A stretch of DNA of 64,000 bases from DASRDS01 sp035569435. GTDB lineage: Bacteria > Gemmatimonadota > Gemmatimonadetes > Gemmatimonadales > Gemmatimonadaceae. The position numbers were made by a program, and so were the translations under genes. This document shows, one piece after another, positions 51,912-60,042 of this stretch (position 1 is the first letter of the stretch; every line of letters starts with the position of its first letter). Below the pieces are notes generated by a model, which had not been told where the DNA came from, ran no database searches, and was given only the letters and a program-made list of their open reading frames with translations. Location of the stretch: positions 21,004 through 85,003 of the forward strand of contig DATMNB010000079.1 in NCBI GenBank assembly GCA_035569435.1. The letters run 5' to 3'.

Positions 51912-53069
51912 ATGCAAGAGTTAGGAAGTGTCGACACGCGTCACACGAATCGGCGCGCGTTCTTGAAGAGTGGAGTCCTCGCTGGCGCCGCGACAGTGTC
52001 GGGCGCCGGTGGCCTGCTGATGGGCGCACTACCCGCCCTCGCCCAGGAACCACGAAGCGGTCGCCTCACACAGGGCGATGCGGCGATTCTCAGGTTCCTG
52101 GCCGCGGTCGAGGCCATCGAGACCGACCTGTGGATCCAGTACAATGAGCTCGGCGGCGAGCAAAACAACGAGGTTCCGGGACAAACAGGAGGGAGCCCGC
52201 CCTACAGGGCTGCGCTCAACAACCTCGATGCGGATATGTCGCAGTATATCCATGACAATACCGAGGATGAGATCAGCCACTTCGCGTTTCTCGATGCATA
52301 CCTGAAATCGAAAGGCGCCGCGAGCGTCGATCTCGATGAATTCCGCACGCTGTCGAGCAGCAAGGCGACGGGCGCCCGGCAGATCGGGCGGCTCACGAAC
52401 CTCATGCAGCTCACGGTGGACACCAGTTGGTGGGTTCGCTACCGCAGCCGCGCGAACAATCCCGACCTGGATCCGAACTTCAAGTTCGCCAACGCCGTCC
52501 CAAGCCTGGCGATGGGGCAACATCCCGCGATTCCCAGAACCGACGATGACCTCACCCCACAGAATCACATCCAGGCGATCGCTGACACCGCGGCATTCCA
52601 CTTCGGGTTCATCGAGCAGGGCGGCTCCAGCCTCTACCCATCACTGGCCCAGCGCACGAGCAGTCGGGAAGTGTTACGGATCCTGTTGAGTATCGGGCCG
52701 ACCGAGACGTCCCACTTTCAGACATGGCACGACAAGGCAGGGAACGCGGTGTCCGATCCGCTAGCGCCGTTGACCGACCCCAAGAATCCGAAGCTGGTCT
52801 TCCCGAACCTCAATCTCCTGAACAGTGAGGATTTCCAGACCAACTTGATCATGCCGGAGCCCTGTCCCTTTCTCAGTCGCAAGTTCCCCCGCGTATCGAT
52901 CATTCGCCCCACCAACACCACGGGCTCCGGCGCGGCAGTGGCAACCATCGCGGCGTTCACGGCCGACGGGCTGTTCATCGGCCAATCGAAGGAGTTCTTC
53001 GATACCGTGCGCCAGTTGGCGCGCGAGGCGGACGAGGCAAACGTCAACGAGGACAACGAGGACCGGTAG
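51912..53069 (+). CDS. Tat-exported ferritin-like domain protein
   Basis: The 385-residue protein has a Tat signal (NRRAFLKSG, Arg14-Arg15, then a hydrophobic stretch ending ALA44). The mature part has ferritin-like helices with FLAAVEAIETDLWIQY (a metal-ligand Glu near 70) and two ExxH motifs (DEISHF and TETSHF), the pattern of a di-metal carboxylate site. Family relatives include desiccation-associated and Rds1-like exported proteins; the activity is unknown. ATG 51912 is chosen because it puts the RR motif near the N-terminus; an ATG at 51828 is inside the regulatory element. It ends 9 bases from the convergent lysR. Confidence 0.83.
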   Translation: MQELGSVDTRHTNRRAFLKSGVLAGAATVSGAGGLLMGALPALAQEPRSGRLTQGDAAILRFLAAVEAIETDLWIQYNELGGEQNNEVPGQTGGSPPYRAALNNLDADMSQYIHDNTEDEISHFAFLDAYLKSKGAASVDLDEFRTLSSSKATGARQIGRLTNLMQLTVDTSWWVRYRSRANNPDLDPNFKFANAVPSLAMGQHPAIPRTDDDLTPQNHIQAIADTAAFHFGFIEQGGSSLYPSLAQRTSSREVLRILLSIGPTETSHFQTWHDKAGNAVSDPLAPLTDPKNPKLVFPNLNLLNSEDFQTNLIMPEPCPFLSRKFPRVSIIRPTNTTGSGAAVATIAAFTADGLFIGQSKEFFDTVRQLAREADEANVNEDNEDR

Positions 53070-53078
53070 ACGACGGAG

Positions 53079-54065
53079 CTATGACCGGCCGTCACGTGCG
53101 ATGGAGAGATCTGCCGCGAGCTCGCGTCGTCGGACCTCTCCATTGCCGTCACCCTCTACCACGGTCACGCCATGCAGCGTCTTCCACAGGGCAGTGAATT
53201 GGCCGACGAGCGGCGACGGCGCGCTGTACGGCCAGAGAATCCACCGCTGTTCCAGGATCGGCTCATCCGCGAAACGACGGAAGACGACGCCGGGGATCCG
53301 CGCATACACCGGCCACGAGCCGTCGGCCGTGGCCAGTGTCCAGCCCTCGGCCGCGGCCACGAACGGGCCGACCAACTCCGGTCCGGACGCGCACACATCG
53401 GCGAATCGGGCCTTGAGCCCACGGCGCGCCAACGCGCGCGCGAGCCAATCGTAGCCGAGCGGATCGACATCGCGTCCGAACGTGATCAGCGGCAGGTCGA
53501 CCAGATCGCGCAACCGAACGATCTCCTGCGTCGCCAAGGGGTGCGCGGCGGGAAGCACCGCGCCGAGCTGCCCCTGCCACACGCACTCACCAGCGATCTC
53601 CCCGGAATCGTCGGGCGGCGAACTCACGATCGCCAGATCGACGATGCCATCGCGGACCGCACTCAGCAACGCCAGTGGGCTCGTCTCGAGGACCTCGATA
53701 CGGACCAGCCCATGACGCTCGCGCAAGGAGCGGAGTGGCGCGACCGCGGCCTCGGCGAGTGTCGGGCCCGGCATGAGCCCGACCCGAAGTATCTGCAGCT
53801 CCTGTCGTTCGATGCTGCGCGCATGCGCCATCGCGCGCTGACACTGCGCCAGCGTGGCTCGGCCAGCTTCCACGAACGCGGCGCCGGCCGGCGTGAGTCT
53901 GGTACCCCGCGGCATGCGCACGAACAGCCGGACGTCGAGCTCGCGCTCCAAGTCGGCGACCTGCTTCGACAGCGCCTGCTGAGCGAGGTGAAGACGCGCG
54001 GCGGCCCGCGTGAAGCTGCCCTCGTCGGCCACGGCGATTGCGTAGCGGAGGTCTTTCAGATCCAC
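53079..54065 (-). CDS. LysR-family transcriptional regulator
   Basis: The 328-residue regulator has the LysR winged helix at the N-terminus (DLRYAIAVADEGSFTRAAARL, then QQALSKQVADLERELDVRLF) and a two-lobe effector domain with a long hydrophobic core. The GTG start 54065 gives the family N-terminus. Element copy B lies 7 bases upstream of its start. The ligand is unknown. It is convergent with the ferritin-like gene and divergent from the secretion operon. Confidence 0.93.
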   Translation of the reverse strand: MDLKDLRYAIAVADEGSFTRAAARLHLAQQALSKQVADLERELDVRLFVRMPRGTRLTPAGAAFVEAGRATLAQCQRAMAHARSIERQELQILRVGLMPGPTLAEAAVAPLRSLRERHGLVRIEVLETSPLALLSAVRDGIVDLAIVSSPPDDSGEIAGECVWQGQLGAVLPAAHPLATQEIVRLRDLVDLPLITFGRDVDPLGYDWLARALARRGLKARFADVCASGPELVGPFVAAAEGWTLATADGSWPVYARIPGVVFRRFADEPILEQRWILWPYSAPSPLVGQFTALWKTLHGVTVVEGDGNGEVRRRELAADLSIARDGRS

Positions 54066-54071
54066 GGCACA

Positions 54072-54113
54072 ACATTCCGATGTGGGACAGCCCTACGAGA
54101 ATGTGTTGGCTCG
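54072..54113 (+). promoter_or_regulatory. Bipartite element, copy B (before lysR and gspJ)
   Basis: Same blocks as copy A: ACATTCCGATGTGG (54072-54085), 14 bases, AATGTGTTGGCTCG (54100-54113). All 28 block bases are identical. It lies in the lysR-gspJ divergent gap, 41 bases before the proposed gspJ start and in the same orientation as copy A has to the ferritin-like gene. Confidence 0.7.
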
Positions 54114-54154
54114 CGGTTGCGTGCCAATACAACCATCGAAAGGATGACGCAAAC

Positions 54155-54811
54155 TTGGAGCGCAATATTCCCGCCAGCTACATCCTTGGGGCGAACGACG
54201 CGAAGCGCGGGGCCAACGACGCGAAGCGCGGGGCAAGGCGCCGCCCTCAACCGCGGGGCGACAGTCGCGGATTCACGCTACTCGAGCTTCTGGTCGCGCT
54301 CGTGCTGATGAGTATCGTCGCCCTGCTGGCGTACGCATCCGCGCAGGTCAGCGTCGATGTGCGCGCGCGGGTCGGCGACGCCCTAAGGCTACAGCAGAGC
54401 ACGCGTGCAACTCGCGAGTTTCTCGCCGACGCACTCCGCAACGCACGGTCCCCACAACGTCCCGACGATACCACCTTCTCCCTGCGGGGAGACCACCTGT
54501 CCTTTGTCGCCGCCGGTCCGGGACCGCCGCTCGACCCGGACTACGACTGGCGCATTACCATCCAGCCCGACACCGGCGGACTCGAGCTGGTCGCGGTTCC
54601 GGTCGGCCGCGCGCCGCCGGGGGAGGTGGCGTTGCGTCTGCCAACGGTGACCGGGTGGGACGTACGCGTGCTCGCGCCCTCTGACTCGAGCTGGGTGCGC
54701 GAGTGGCCCACGTCTGTGATGATGCCCCACGCGGTGGCAATCACGCTGTGGAATCGATCTGGTCCTGTCGGACCGCCGCTCCACGTGACACTCAACTGGG
54801 ACGTTCAATAA
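54155..54811 (+). CDS. gspJ: Type II secretion minor pseudopilin GspJ-like
   Basis: The product has a type IV prepilin signature RG-FTLLELLVALVLMS, with cleavage expected after Gly39 and Glu at +5, then a hydrophobic helix and a globular domain. It is likely the J minor pseudopilin from gene order and size (218 residues). The only plausible start is TTG 54155, which leaves a 39-residue, basic leader, unusually long for a prepilin (typically 5-15). The leader contains a tandem 7-residue repeat. The next gene starts directly after its stop. Confidence 0.72.
   Translation: MERNIPASYILGANDAKRGANDAKRGARRRPQPRGDSRGFTLLELLVALVLMSIVALLAYASAQVSVDVRARVGDALRLQQSTRATREFLADALRNARSPQRPDDTTFSLRGDHLSFVAAGPGPPLDPDYDWRITIQPDTGGLELVAVPVGRAPPGEVALRLPTVTGWDVRVLAPSDSSWVREWPTSVMMPHAVAITLWNRSGPVGPPLHVTLNWDVQ
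54194..54234 (+). repeat. Two-copy 21-base tandem repeat in the gspJ leader
   Basis: AACGACGCGAAGCGCGGGGC occurs at 54194-54213 and again at 54215-54234, a period of 21 bases. In the gspJ frame it duplicates seven residues (GANDAKR). Probably a recent slippage duplication. Confidence 0.85.
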
Positions 54812-55144
54812 ATGCGACGAGGATTGACGTTGCTCGAGGTGCTGGTGGCGCTCGTCATCCTGAGCCTCGTGGTCGTCGGCTACCTCGAGCTCTTTCACGG
54901 AGGGCAGCGACTCGTCATGCAGTCGCGCGACTGGTCCGCGGCCATAGCCTACGCGGTCGACGGCATGGAGCAGGCGAAGCTCGCGCCGGCCGAGTCGCCC
55001 GACCGCCGGCTCGCCGCCCTCCCGGGCGGTTTTCGGCGCCAGATCACGACGACGCCGTGGCGTCCCGGCCTGGCGTTGATCACCGTGACGGTCATTTTCC
55101 CGACCGGCCGCCGCTTCGATCTGTATCGACTGTATGCGCACTAA
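54812..55144 (+). CDS. gspI: Type II secretion minor pseudopilin GspI-like
   Basis: This 110-residue pseudopilin has a short basic leader and the prepilin motif RRG-LTLLEVLVALVILSLV, with cleavage after Gly4. GspI nucleates the pseudopilus tip together with J and K. The start follows the gspJ stop without a gap, and the end overlaps gspK by 11 bases. Confidence 0.85.
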   Translation: MRRGLTLLEVLVALVILSLVVVGYLELFHGGQRLVMQSRDWSAAIAYAVDGMEQAKLAPAESPDRRLAALPGGFRRQITTTPWRPGLALITVTVIFPTGRRFDLYRLYAH

Positions 55145-55970
55145 TCGCCGCGGCGTCGCGCTGATCCTGGTGTTGAGTCTCCTCGTCGTACTCGGAGCCA
55201 TCGCCGCCGAAGTCGGGCGTACCGCGCGACTCGAGTTCGGCATCGTCGAGAGCGTGCGGTCGCGCACCGTCGCACGTTACGCCGCCGAAAGCGGCATCGT
55301 GGCCGCCGTCGTCCGGATCGACTCCTTGCTGCGCGACGCCGCTACGCCACACGATCGCGCCGCCGTCTTTCGCGACCTCGACGCGCAACTGGCATCCCTG
55401 ACCGACGTGACACTGGGGGACGCCCGATTCGGCGTCGCGACCACGGATCTCAATGCGCGGATCGACCTGAATCGCTCAGAGCCCGACATCGTGCGCGCGT
55501 TCTTCGGACAGTTCACGCATGACCAGCAGGCGGAGATCATTACGACCAGCCTCCAGGCCAGGCCCCTGGAGCGCATCGGCGAGCTGGCCGCGCTGCCGGG
55601 TGTCGACGACGCGCTGGCGCTCGCGGTCATGCCGTACGTGACCGTGTGGGGCGACGGGCTCGTGAACATCAACTCCGCGCCCGAGCCCGTGCTTGCCGCG
55701 AGCCTCGGTCAGGACGTCGCGCGCGGCATCGTCGGGCGGCGGGCGGCAGGCGAGATCTTCACCGCGTCCGCTCCGGAGCAGACACAGAGTCTCCAGGTCA
55801 CCATCGCGCCCGCGCCGCCGGCGGCCCTCGTCCTGACCGAGCCGACGCGCCTATTGATCATCGCACGCGGGTGGCGCCAGGGATCACCGCTGACGCACGA
55901 GATCCAGGCCGTGTACGCCGTGACCGGAGGACGCCTCGTGCTCCAGGTCTGGCAGGAGCGCGACCTGTGA
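55134..55970 (+). CDS. gspK: Type II secretion minor pseudopilin GspK
   Basis: GspK caps the pseudopilus tip. The 278-residue protein begins RRGVALILVLSLLVVLGAI, a prepilin-like segment lacking Glu at +5, as is characteristic of GspK. It continues with a large helical domain (SAM-like region DLNARIDLNRSEPDIVRAFF and RPLERIGELAALPGVD) and NINSAPEPVLAA. Overlaps gspI by 11 bases and gspL by 4. Confidence 0.88.
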   Translation: MRTNRRGVALILVLSLLVVLGAIAAEVGRTARLEFGIVESVRSRTVARYAAESGIVAAVVRIDSLLRDAATPHDRAAVFRDLDAQLASLTDVTLGDARFGVATTDLNARIDLNRSEPDIVRAFFGQFTHDQQAEIITTSLQARPLERIGELAALPGVDDALALAVMPYVTVWGDGLVNINSAPEPVLAASLGQDVARGIVGRRAAGEIFTASAPEQTQSLQVTIAPAPPAALVLTEPTRLLIIARGWRQGSPLTHEIQAVYAVTGGRLVLQVWQERDL

Positions 55971-57226
55971 GCAGTTGCGTCGGCGTCGAGCTCGATGCGC
56001 ACGCGATCCGCGGTGTGCGCCTGGACGGCTGGCGTCGTCGTCGGCCCACCCGCGTGCTGGAAGTGGCGTGGGACCCGGACAGTCCGGCTGAGGGCGTGCG
56101 CATGCTGCGCGACAGCCTGGGTCGGGCGCGCCGCGTCGCCGTCGCCATCCGGTTGCCGTTGCTGTTCGCGCAGCGCGTCACGTTGCCGCCGATGCCGCGT
56201 GCCGAGCGACGCACCATGATGCGATTGGAGCCGCAACGCTTCTTCCCGATCCGGTTGGACGACGTGGTCGTCGCCCTCGGACGGGAGGACCTGGTCTTCG
56301 CCGGACGCGAGGCGCCCATCGTCGCCTGGGCGCGGGCGCTGGAGGACCTCGGCCCGGTCGATGTCATCGAGCCGGGCCCGATCGCCTTGGCGCGGGCACT
56401 TGGCGCCGCGGGCGTCAGCGATTGTCTCGCGGTACTCGACGACGCCGACCACGGCGTGGGCGTGATCGACATCCGCGACGGGGGCGTCGAGAGCGCGCGG
56501 CGCATGTACCGCTCCGTCGCGGACGCGGCGCCGGCGCTGGATGCGACAACGCGGACGATCTATGTCGCCCCATGGGATGAGGTGCGGGCCCGAGCACTCG
56601 CGACACAACTGCCCGGGCATTCCGTCGAGCCACTGGCCGGCTGTGGCGACGTGCCGCCCGTGTTCCTCTCGGCCTATGGCGCCGCGCTCGGCGTCGGAGC
56701 GGACCTCGACGGCATGTTGCTGTCCGATGAGCTGGACGCCGGCATCGTGGGCCGTCGTCGCCGCAGGATGGGCGTCGCCGGCCTCGTGTGCGCGGCGTCG
56801 ATCATCGTCGCGCTCCTGTCCGCGGACGCGTGGCGCGAGCGGGCCGCGCGCGATATCGACGTCAGCCTCGCGTCGATCGAGCAACGCGCGGCGCCAGTGC
56901 TCGCGCTTCAGGACGCACTCGCGTCGCGCCAGCGCCGCGCGGCCGCGATCGCGCAGATCGAGGCCGAACGACCGGACCCATTGCGCGTCTTGCTGGCCCT
57001 GTCGACACGCCTGCCCAAGGGCGCACACTTGCGGTCGATGGGGTTGAGCGGCGCGAACTGGCAGATCGACGGATACGCCCCCCAGGCCGCCGAGGTCACC
57101 CAATCGCTCGGCGCGGCGACGGAGTTTCGAGAGGTGCACGTCCTCGCGGCAACCAACCGAGCGCGCATCGGCACCCAGACATATGAAAGCTTTTCTGTGG
57201 CTTTCCGATTCGTTCCGTCGCCGTAG
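55967..57226 (+). CDS. gspL: Type II secretion inner-membrane protein GspL (PilM-like cytoplasmic domain)
   Basis: The 419-residue protein has an actin-like cytoplasmic domain (about 1-250, with VGVELDAHAIRGVRL and RRTMMRLEPQRFFPI), one membrane helix (about 265-285), and a periplasmic ferredoxin-like region with GAHLRSMGLSGANWQIDGYA resembling PilN. GspL links the ATPase GspE to the pseudopilus. The GTG start 55967 overlaps gspK by 4 nt; gspM begins 44 bases before its end. Confidence 0.82.
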   Translation: MSSCVGVELDAHAIRGVRLDGWRRRRPTRVLEVAWDPDSPAEGVRMLRDSLGRARRVAVAIRLPLLFAQRVTLPPMPRAERRTMMRLEPQRFFPIRLDDVVVALGREDLVFAGREAPIVAWARALEDLGPVDVIEPGPIALARALGAAGVSDCLAVLDDADHGVGVIDIRDGGVESARRMYRSVADAAPALDATTRTIYVAPWDEVRARALATQLPGHSVEPLAGCGDVPPVFLSAYGAALGVGADLDGMLLSDELDAGIVGRRRRRMGVAGLVCAASIIVALLSADAWRERAARDIDVSLASIEQRAAPVLALQDALASRQRRAAAIAQIEAERPDPLRVLLALSTRLPKGAHLRSMGLSGANWQIDGYAPQAAEVTQSLGAATEFREVHVLAATNRARIGTQTYESFSVAFRFVPSP

Positions 57227-57797
57227 CCGCCGCGAACGGCGCATGGTGACGATCGGCGCCGCCGTAGGCGTCGCGGCACTGTGCGCCACCTATGTCGTCG
57301 CGCCGTGGGCCAACGCGCGAGTGGCGCGCGAGACCGCGTACGCGGCGAGCCGCGATCGATGGGTGCGGCTCGAGACGCTCGTGGCCAGCGCGAGCAGCGT
57401 GCGACGCGCGGTCGCCGACGAGGCGCGGGCGGACTCCGCATCCGGTGCGCTCCTGAGCACCGGTGCCACACCGGCGCTCGCCGGATCGAGCCTGCAGGTC
57501 CTGCTTCGATCGTACGCCGAGCAGAGCGCCGTCCTGCTCGATCGCATCGACGTCGCCGGGCAACCGACGCCCGACAAGCCAGGTCTCGTGGCCATACCCG
57601 TGATGATCGAGGGGCAGGGGGACATATACGGCTTGGTCGCGTTCCTGTTCCGCATGCAGCATGGGACGCGGCTGTTCGTGATCGACGAGATGGCCGTGAG
57701 TAGAGGACCCATATTCACCGGCCGCGACAGACTCCTCACGTGGTCGCTTCGGGCCCACGGACTGTACCCGGCGCCATCGGCCGCGAGCGCCCCGTGA
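57183..57797 (+). CDS. gspM: Type II secretion protein GspM-like
   Basis: The 204-residue product has a short basic cytoplasmic tail, one membrane helix (about 21-42) and a periplasmic domain with two ferredoxin-like halves ending in GDIYGLVAFLFRMQHGTRLFVIDEM, the pattern of GspM/PilO-type proteins. It pairs with GspL. ATG 57183 overlaps gspL by 44 bases. Confidence 0.78.
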   Translation: MKAFLWLSDSFRRRSRRERRMVTIGAAVGVAALCATYVVAPWANARVARETAYAASRDRWVRLETLVASASSVRRAVADEARADSASGALLSTGATPALAGSSLQVLLRSYAEQSAVLLDRIDVAGQPTPDKPGLVAIPVMIEGQGDIYGLVAFLFRMQHGTRLFVIDEMAVSRGPIFTGRDRLLTWSLRAHGLYPAPSAASAP

Positions 57798-58276
57798 TGA
57801 CGCCGCGAACGCTGTACGCGCTCGCCGCCGGATTCGGGCTCGTCGGCGCGACGCTCGCGATCAGCCCGCCACTGCGTCCCACAGCGGCATCGCCTTCGGC
57901 GTCGTGGCCCCACCCAGCGCCGGTGCGCCGCCTCTCGCCCACGGCGCACGACACGAATGTCTTCGCGGGCATCGCCGCGACGGACGTATTCTCGGACACA
58001 CGCACGCCCCCGGCCGTGCGCTTCACGCCGGATCCTATCCCCACGCGGGCGCCGGTGGTCCGTCGCGTATCGACCGATGAGCCCACCGTGCATCTCTCCG
58101 GCATCGCGATCACGCCGCGCGGCGCCACGGCCCTGATCGGGAGCGCGATCTATCGGGTCGGCGACCGGGTCGGAGGCGGATCCGTCGCCGCGATCACGGA
58201 CTCGACGGTGGTGATCGAGCGCGCGCATGGGCCCCTCGTCCTGCGGCTGCCGCTCCCGAGGAAGCCACGGCCATGA
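57797..58276 (+). CDS. gspC: Probable GspC-like periplasmic linker protein
   Basis: This 159-residue protein has one N-terminal membrane segment (LYALAAGFGLVGATLAI), a Pro-rich linker, and a small C-terminal beta domain (VHLSGIAITPRGATALIG, then GDRVGGGSVAAITDSTVVIE) like the homology region of GspC/PilP. Its position just before the secretin gene supports that role: HR domain contacts GspD. Sequence similarity is weak, so the name is partly by context. The stop overlaps gspD by 4 nt. Confidence 0.62.
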   Translation: MTPRTLYALAAGFGLVGATLAISPPLRPTAASPSASWPHPAPVRRLSPTAHDTNVFAGIAATDVFSDTRTPPAVRFTPDPIPTRAPVVRRVSTDEPTVHLSGIAITPRGATALIGSAIYRVGDRVGGGSVAAITDSTVVIERAHGPLVLRLPLPRKPRP

Positions 58277-60042
58277 GGCGAGCCGGCTGGTCGGTCGTTG
58301 TCGCGGCGCTCGGAAGCGCGAGCGCGCTGGCTGGCGCCCAGCAAACGGTGCGCGTCAACTATGTCGACGCCGACCTGAGTGAGGTCGTGCGAGCGCTGGC
58401 CAGCGCGGTCGGCGTGAGCGTTGTGTTGCACGACGTGCCGACCAAACGCATCACCTTCCAGACGCCGGACCCCATCCCGGAGACGCAGATCGGCGGCGTC
58501 CTGGAGTCCATTCTCGAGAGCGAGGGTCTCGTACTGGTGCAATCGGGACCGGTCGCCGAAGTCATGCCCGAGGCGAATCGTCCGGCCACCGGCCCAATTC
58601 ACGTCGGGAAGGAGCTGCCGGTGCCGCCCCCGCTCGGTCTCATCACGCAGATCGTCCCGGTCGAATTCATGCGCGCTGACGAAGCGGTCGCAATCCTCAA
58701 GCAAACGGCGAGCAAGACCGCCCGAGTCGAGGTCGTCGCGCGCTCCAACGCCGTGTTGATCACCGATCGGGGCGCGAACATCCTGCGCTACCTCGATCTG
58801 CTCCGCCAGCTCGACGTCAAGACTGGCGGCGAGTCCGGGTTGCGGACGTATCTGTATCCGCTCAAGCACGCCAGCGCCGCGGAGCTCGCCAACACGCTCG
58901 GCCAGGTGTTCGGCGCGACTGTCGCGGCGCCGACTGAGCGGACGCGGGTGCAGGCGCTCGAAAACCGCGGTCTGTCGTCGGAGCTCGACAAGTTCCGCCG
59001 GCGCGATATCGAAGCCTTTCAACAACGTGCGGAGGGGCCGCCGCCGTCGGAGGTACCGTCCGGCGCGCCCGCGAGCCCGGAGTCCACGGGCAAGAGCGCG
59101 GGTGTCGGGGGGCTCGTCGGACAGACGGTGATCGTCCCCGACCAGGCGACGAACGCACTCGTGATCCGTACCGCGCCGCCCAACTATCCGGTTCTGCAAG
59201 AGACCATCGATGGGTTGGACGTGCGTCCGGCGCAGGTACTCCTCGAGGTCTTGATTGCCGAGGTGACGCTCGACCGCGCCACGCAATACGGGATCAATTG
59301 GCAGGTATTCGACAGGCCCAACGGGATCACGGCGGCCTTTGGGCCGCAGGGCGTCACCGATTCGATACTCGGCGCCCTCGCGGCGCCGCAGGCGCTCGCG
59401 CTTCGGGTCATCCACACCGGGACGGTGAGCGTGCAGGGGATTCTGCAAGCGCTGGCGACGCGCAACAACGTCCGCGTGCTGTCGACACCGCATGTCCTCG
59501 CTCTCAATAACGAGAAGGCGCGCATTCTGGTCGGTAGCGAGGTGCCGTTCAACTCGTCCCTCCAGTCGGGCCTCAACGTCGTCGTCGCACAGACCGTCGA
59601 GTTTCAGAAGGTCGGCACGCAGCTCACGATTGTCCCGACCGTGAACAAGGATGGCTATGTCACCTTCCGCATCTTGCAGGAGGTGAGTGCCTTGACGAAC
59701 CAAACCATCCAGGCGGCGCTCAATGCGCCCGTCATCAGTACGCGCGAGGCGGAGACGAGCGCGATCGTGAAGAGTGGCAGTACCGTCATCATCGGAGGGC
59801 TGATCGGGGAATCGCGTCAGGTCACACAGAGTGGCATCCCGATTCTCCAGGACATTCCTCTTCTCGGCATGCTCTTCCGCAGCAAAAGCACGGACCATTC
59901 CCGCACAGAGCTGGCGATCTTCGTCACGCCCCACGTGGTGTTCAACGACGAACAGGCGGATTCGCTCCTCGAGCGCGAGCGCTTGGAGTTGCCAGCCTCC
60001 CGGCCGTCGATTGACAGCGCGCTGCGCGCGCCGGAACCATGA
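58273..60042 (+). CDS. gspD: Type II secretion secretin GspD
   Basis: GspD forms the outer-membrane channel. The 589-residue protein has a signal peptide (ending LAGAQ), an N0 domain (VNYVDADLSEVVRALASAVG), N1 and N2/N3 ring domains (VEFMRADEAVAILKQTAS, YLYPLKHASAAELANTLGQV, IVPDQATNALVIR), and the secretin domain with VLLEVLIAEVTLDRATQYG, VLSTPHVLALNNEKARILVG and VIIGGLIGES. A Pro/Glu-rich insert lies near 240-280. No lipobox. Overlaps gspE by 4 nt. Confidence 0.94.
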   Translation: MRRAGWSVVVAALGSASALAGAQQTVRVNYVDADLSEVVRALASAVGVSVVLHDVPTKRITFQTPDPIPETQIGGVLESILESEGLVLVQSGPVAEVMPEANRPATGPIHVGKELPVPPPLGLITQIVPVEFMRADEAVAILKQTASKTARVEVVARSNAVLITDRGANILRYLDLLRQLDVKTGGESGLRTYLYPLKHASAAELANTLGQVFGATVAAPTERTRVQALENRGLSSELDKFRRRDIEAFQQRAEGPPPSEVPSGAPASPESTGKSAGVGGLVGQTVIVPDQATNALVIRTAPPNYPVLQETIDGLDVRPAQVLLEVLIAEVTLDRATQYGINWQVFDRPNGITAAFGPQGVTDSILGALAAPQALALRVIHTGTVSVQGILQALATRNNVRVLSTPHVLALNNEKARILVGSEVPFNSSLQSGLNVVVAQTVEFQKVGTQLTIVPTVNKDGYVTFRILQEVSALTNQTIQAALNAPVISTREAETSAIVKSGSTVIIGGLIGESRQVTQSGIPILQDIPLLGMLFRSKSTDHSRTELAIFVTPHVVFNDEQADSLLERERLELPASRPSIDSALRAPEP

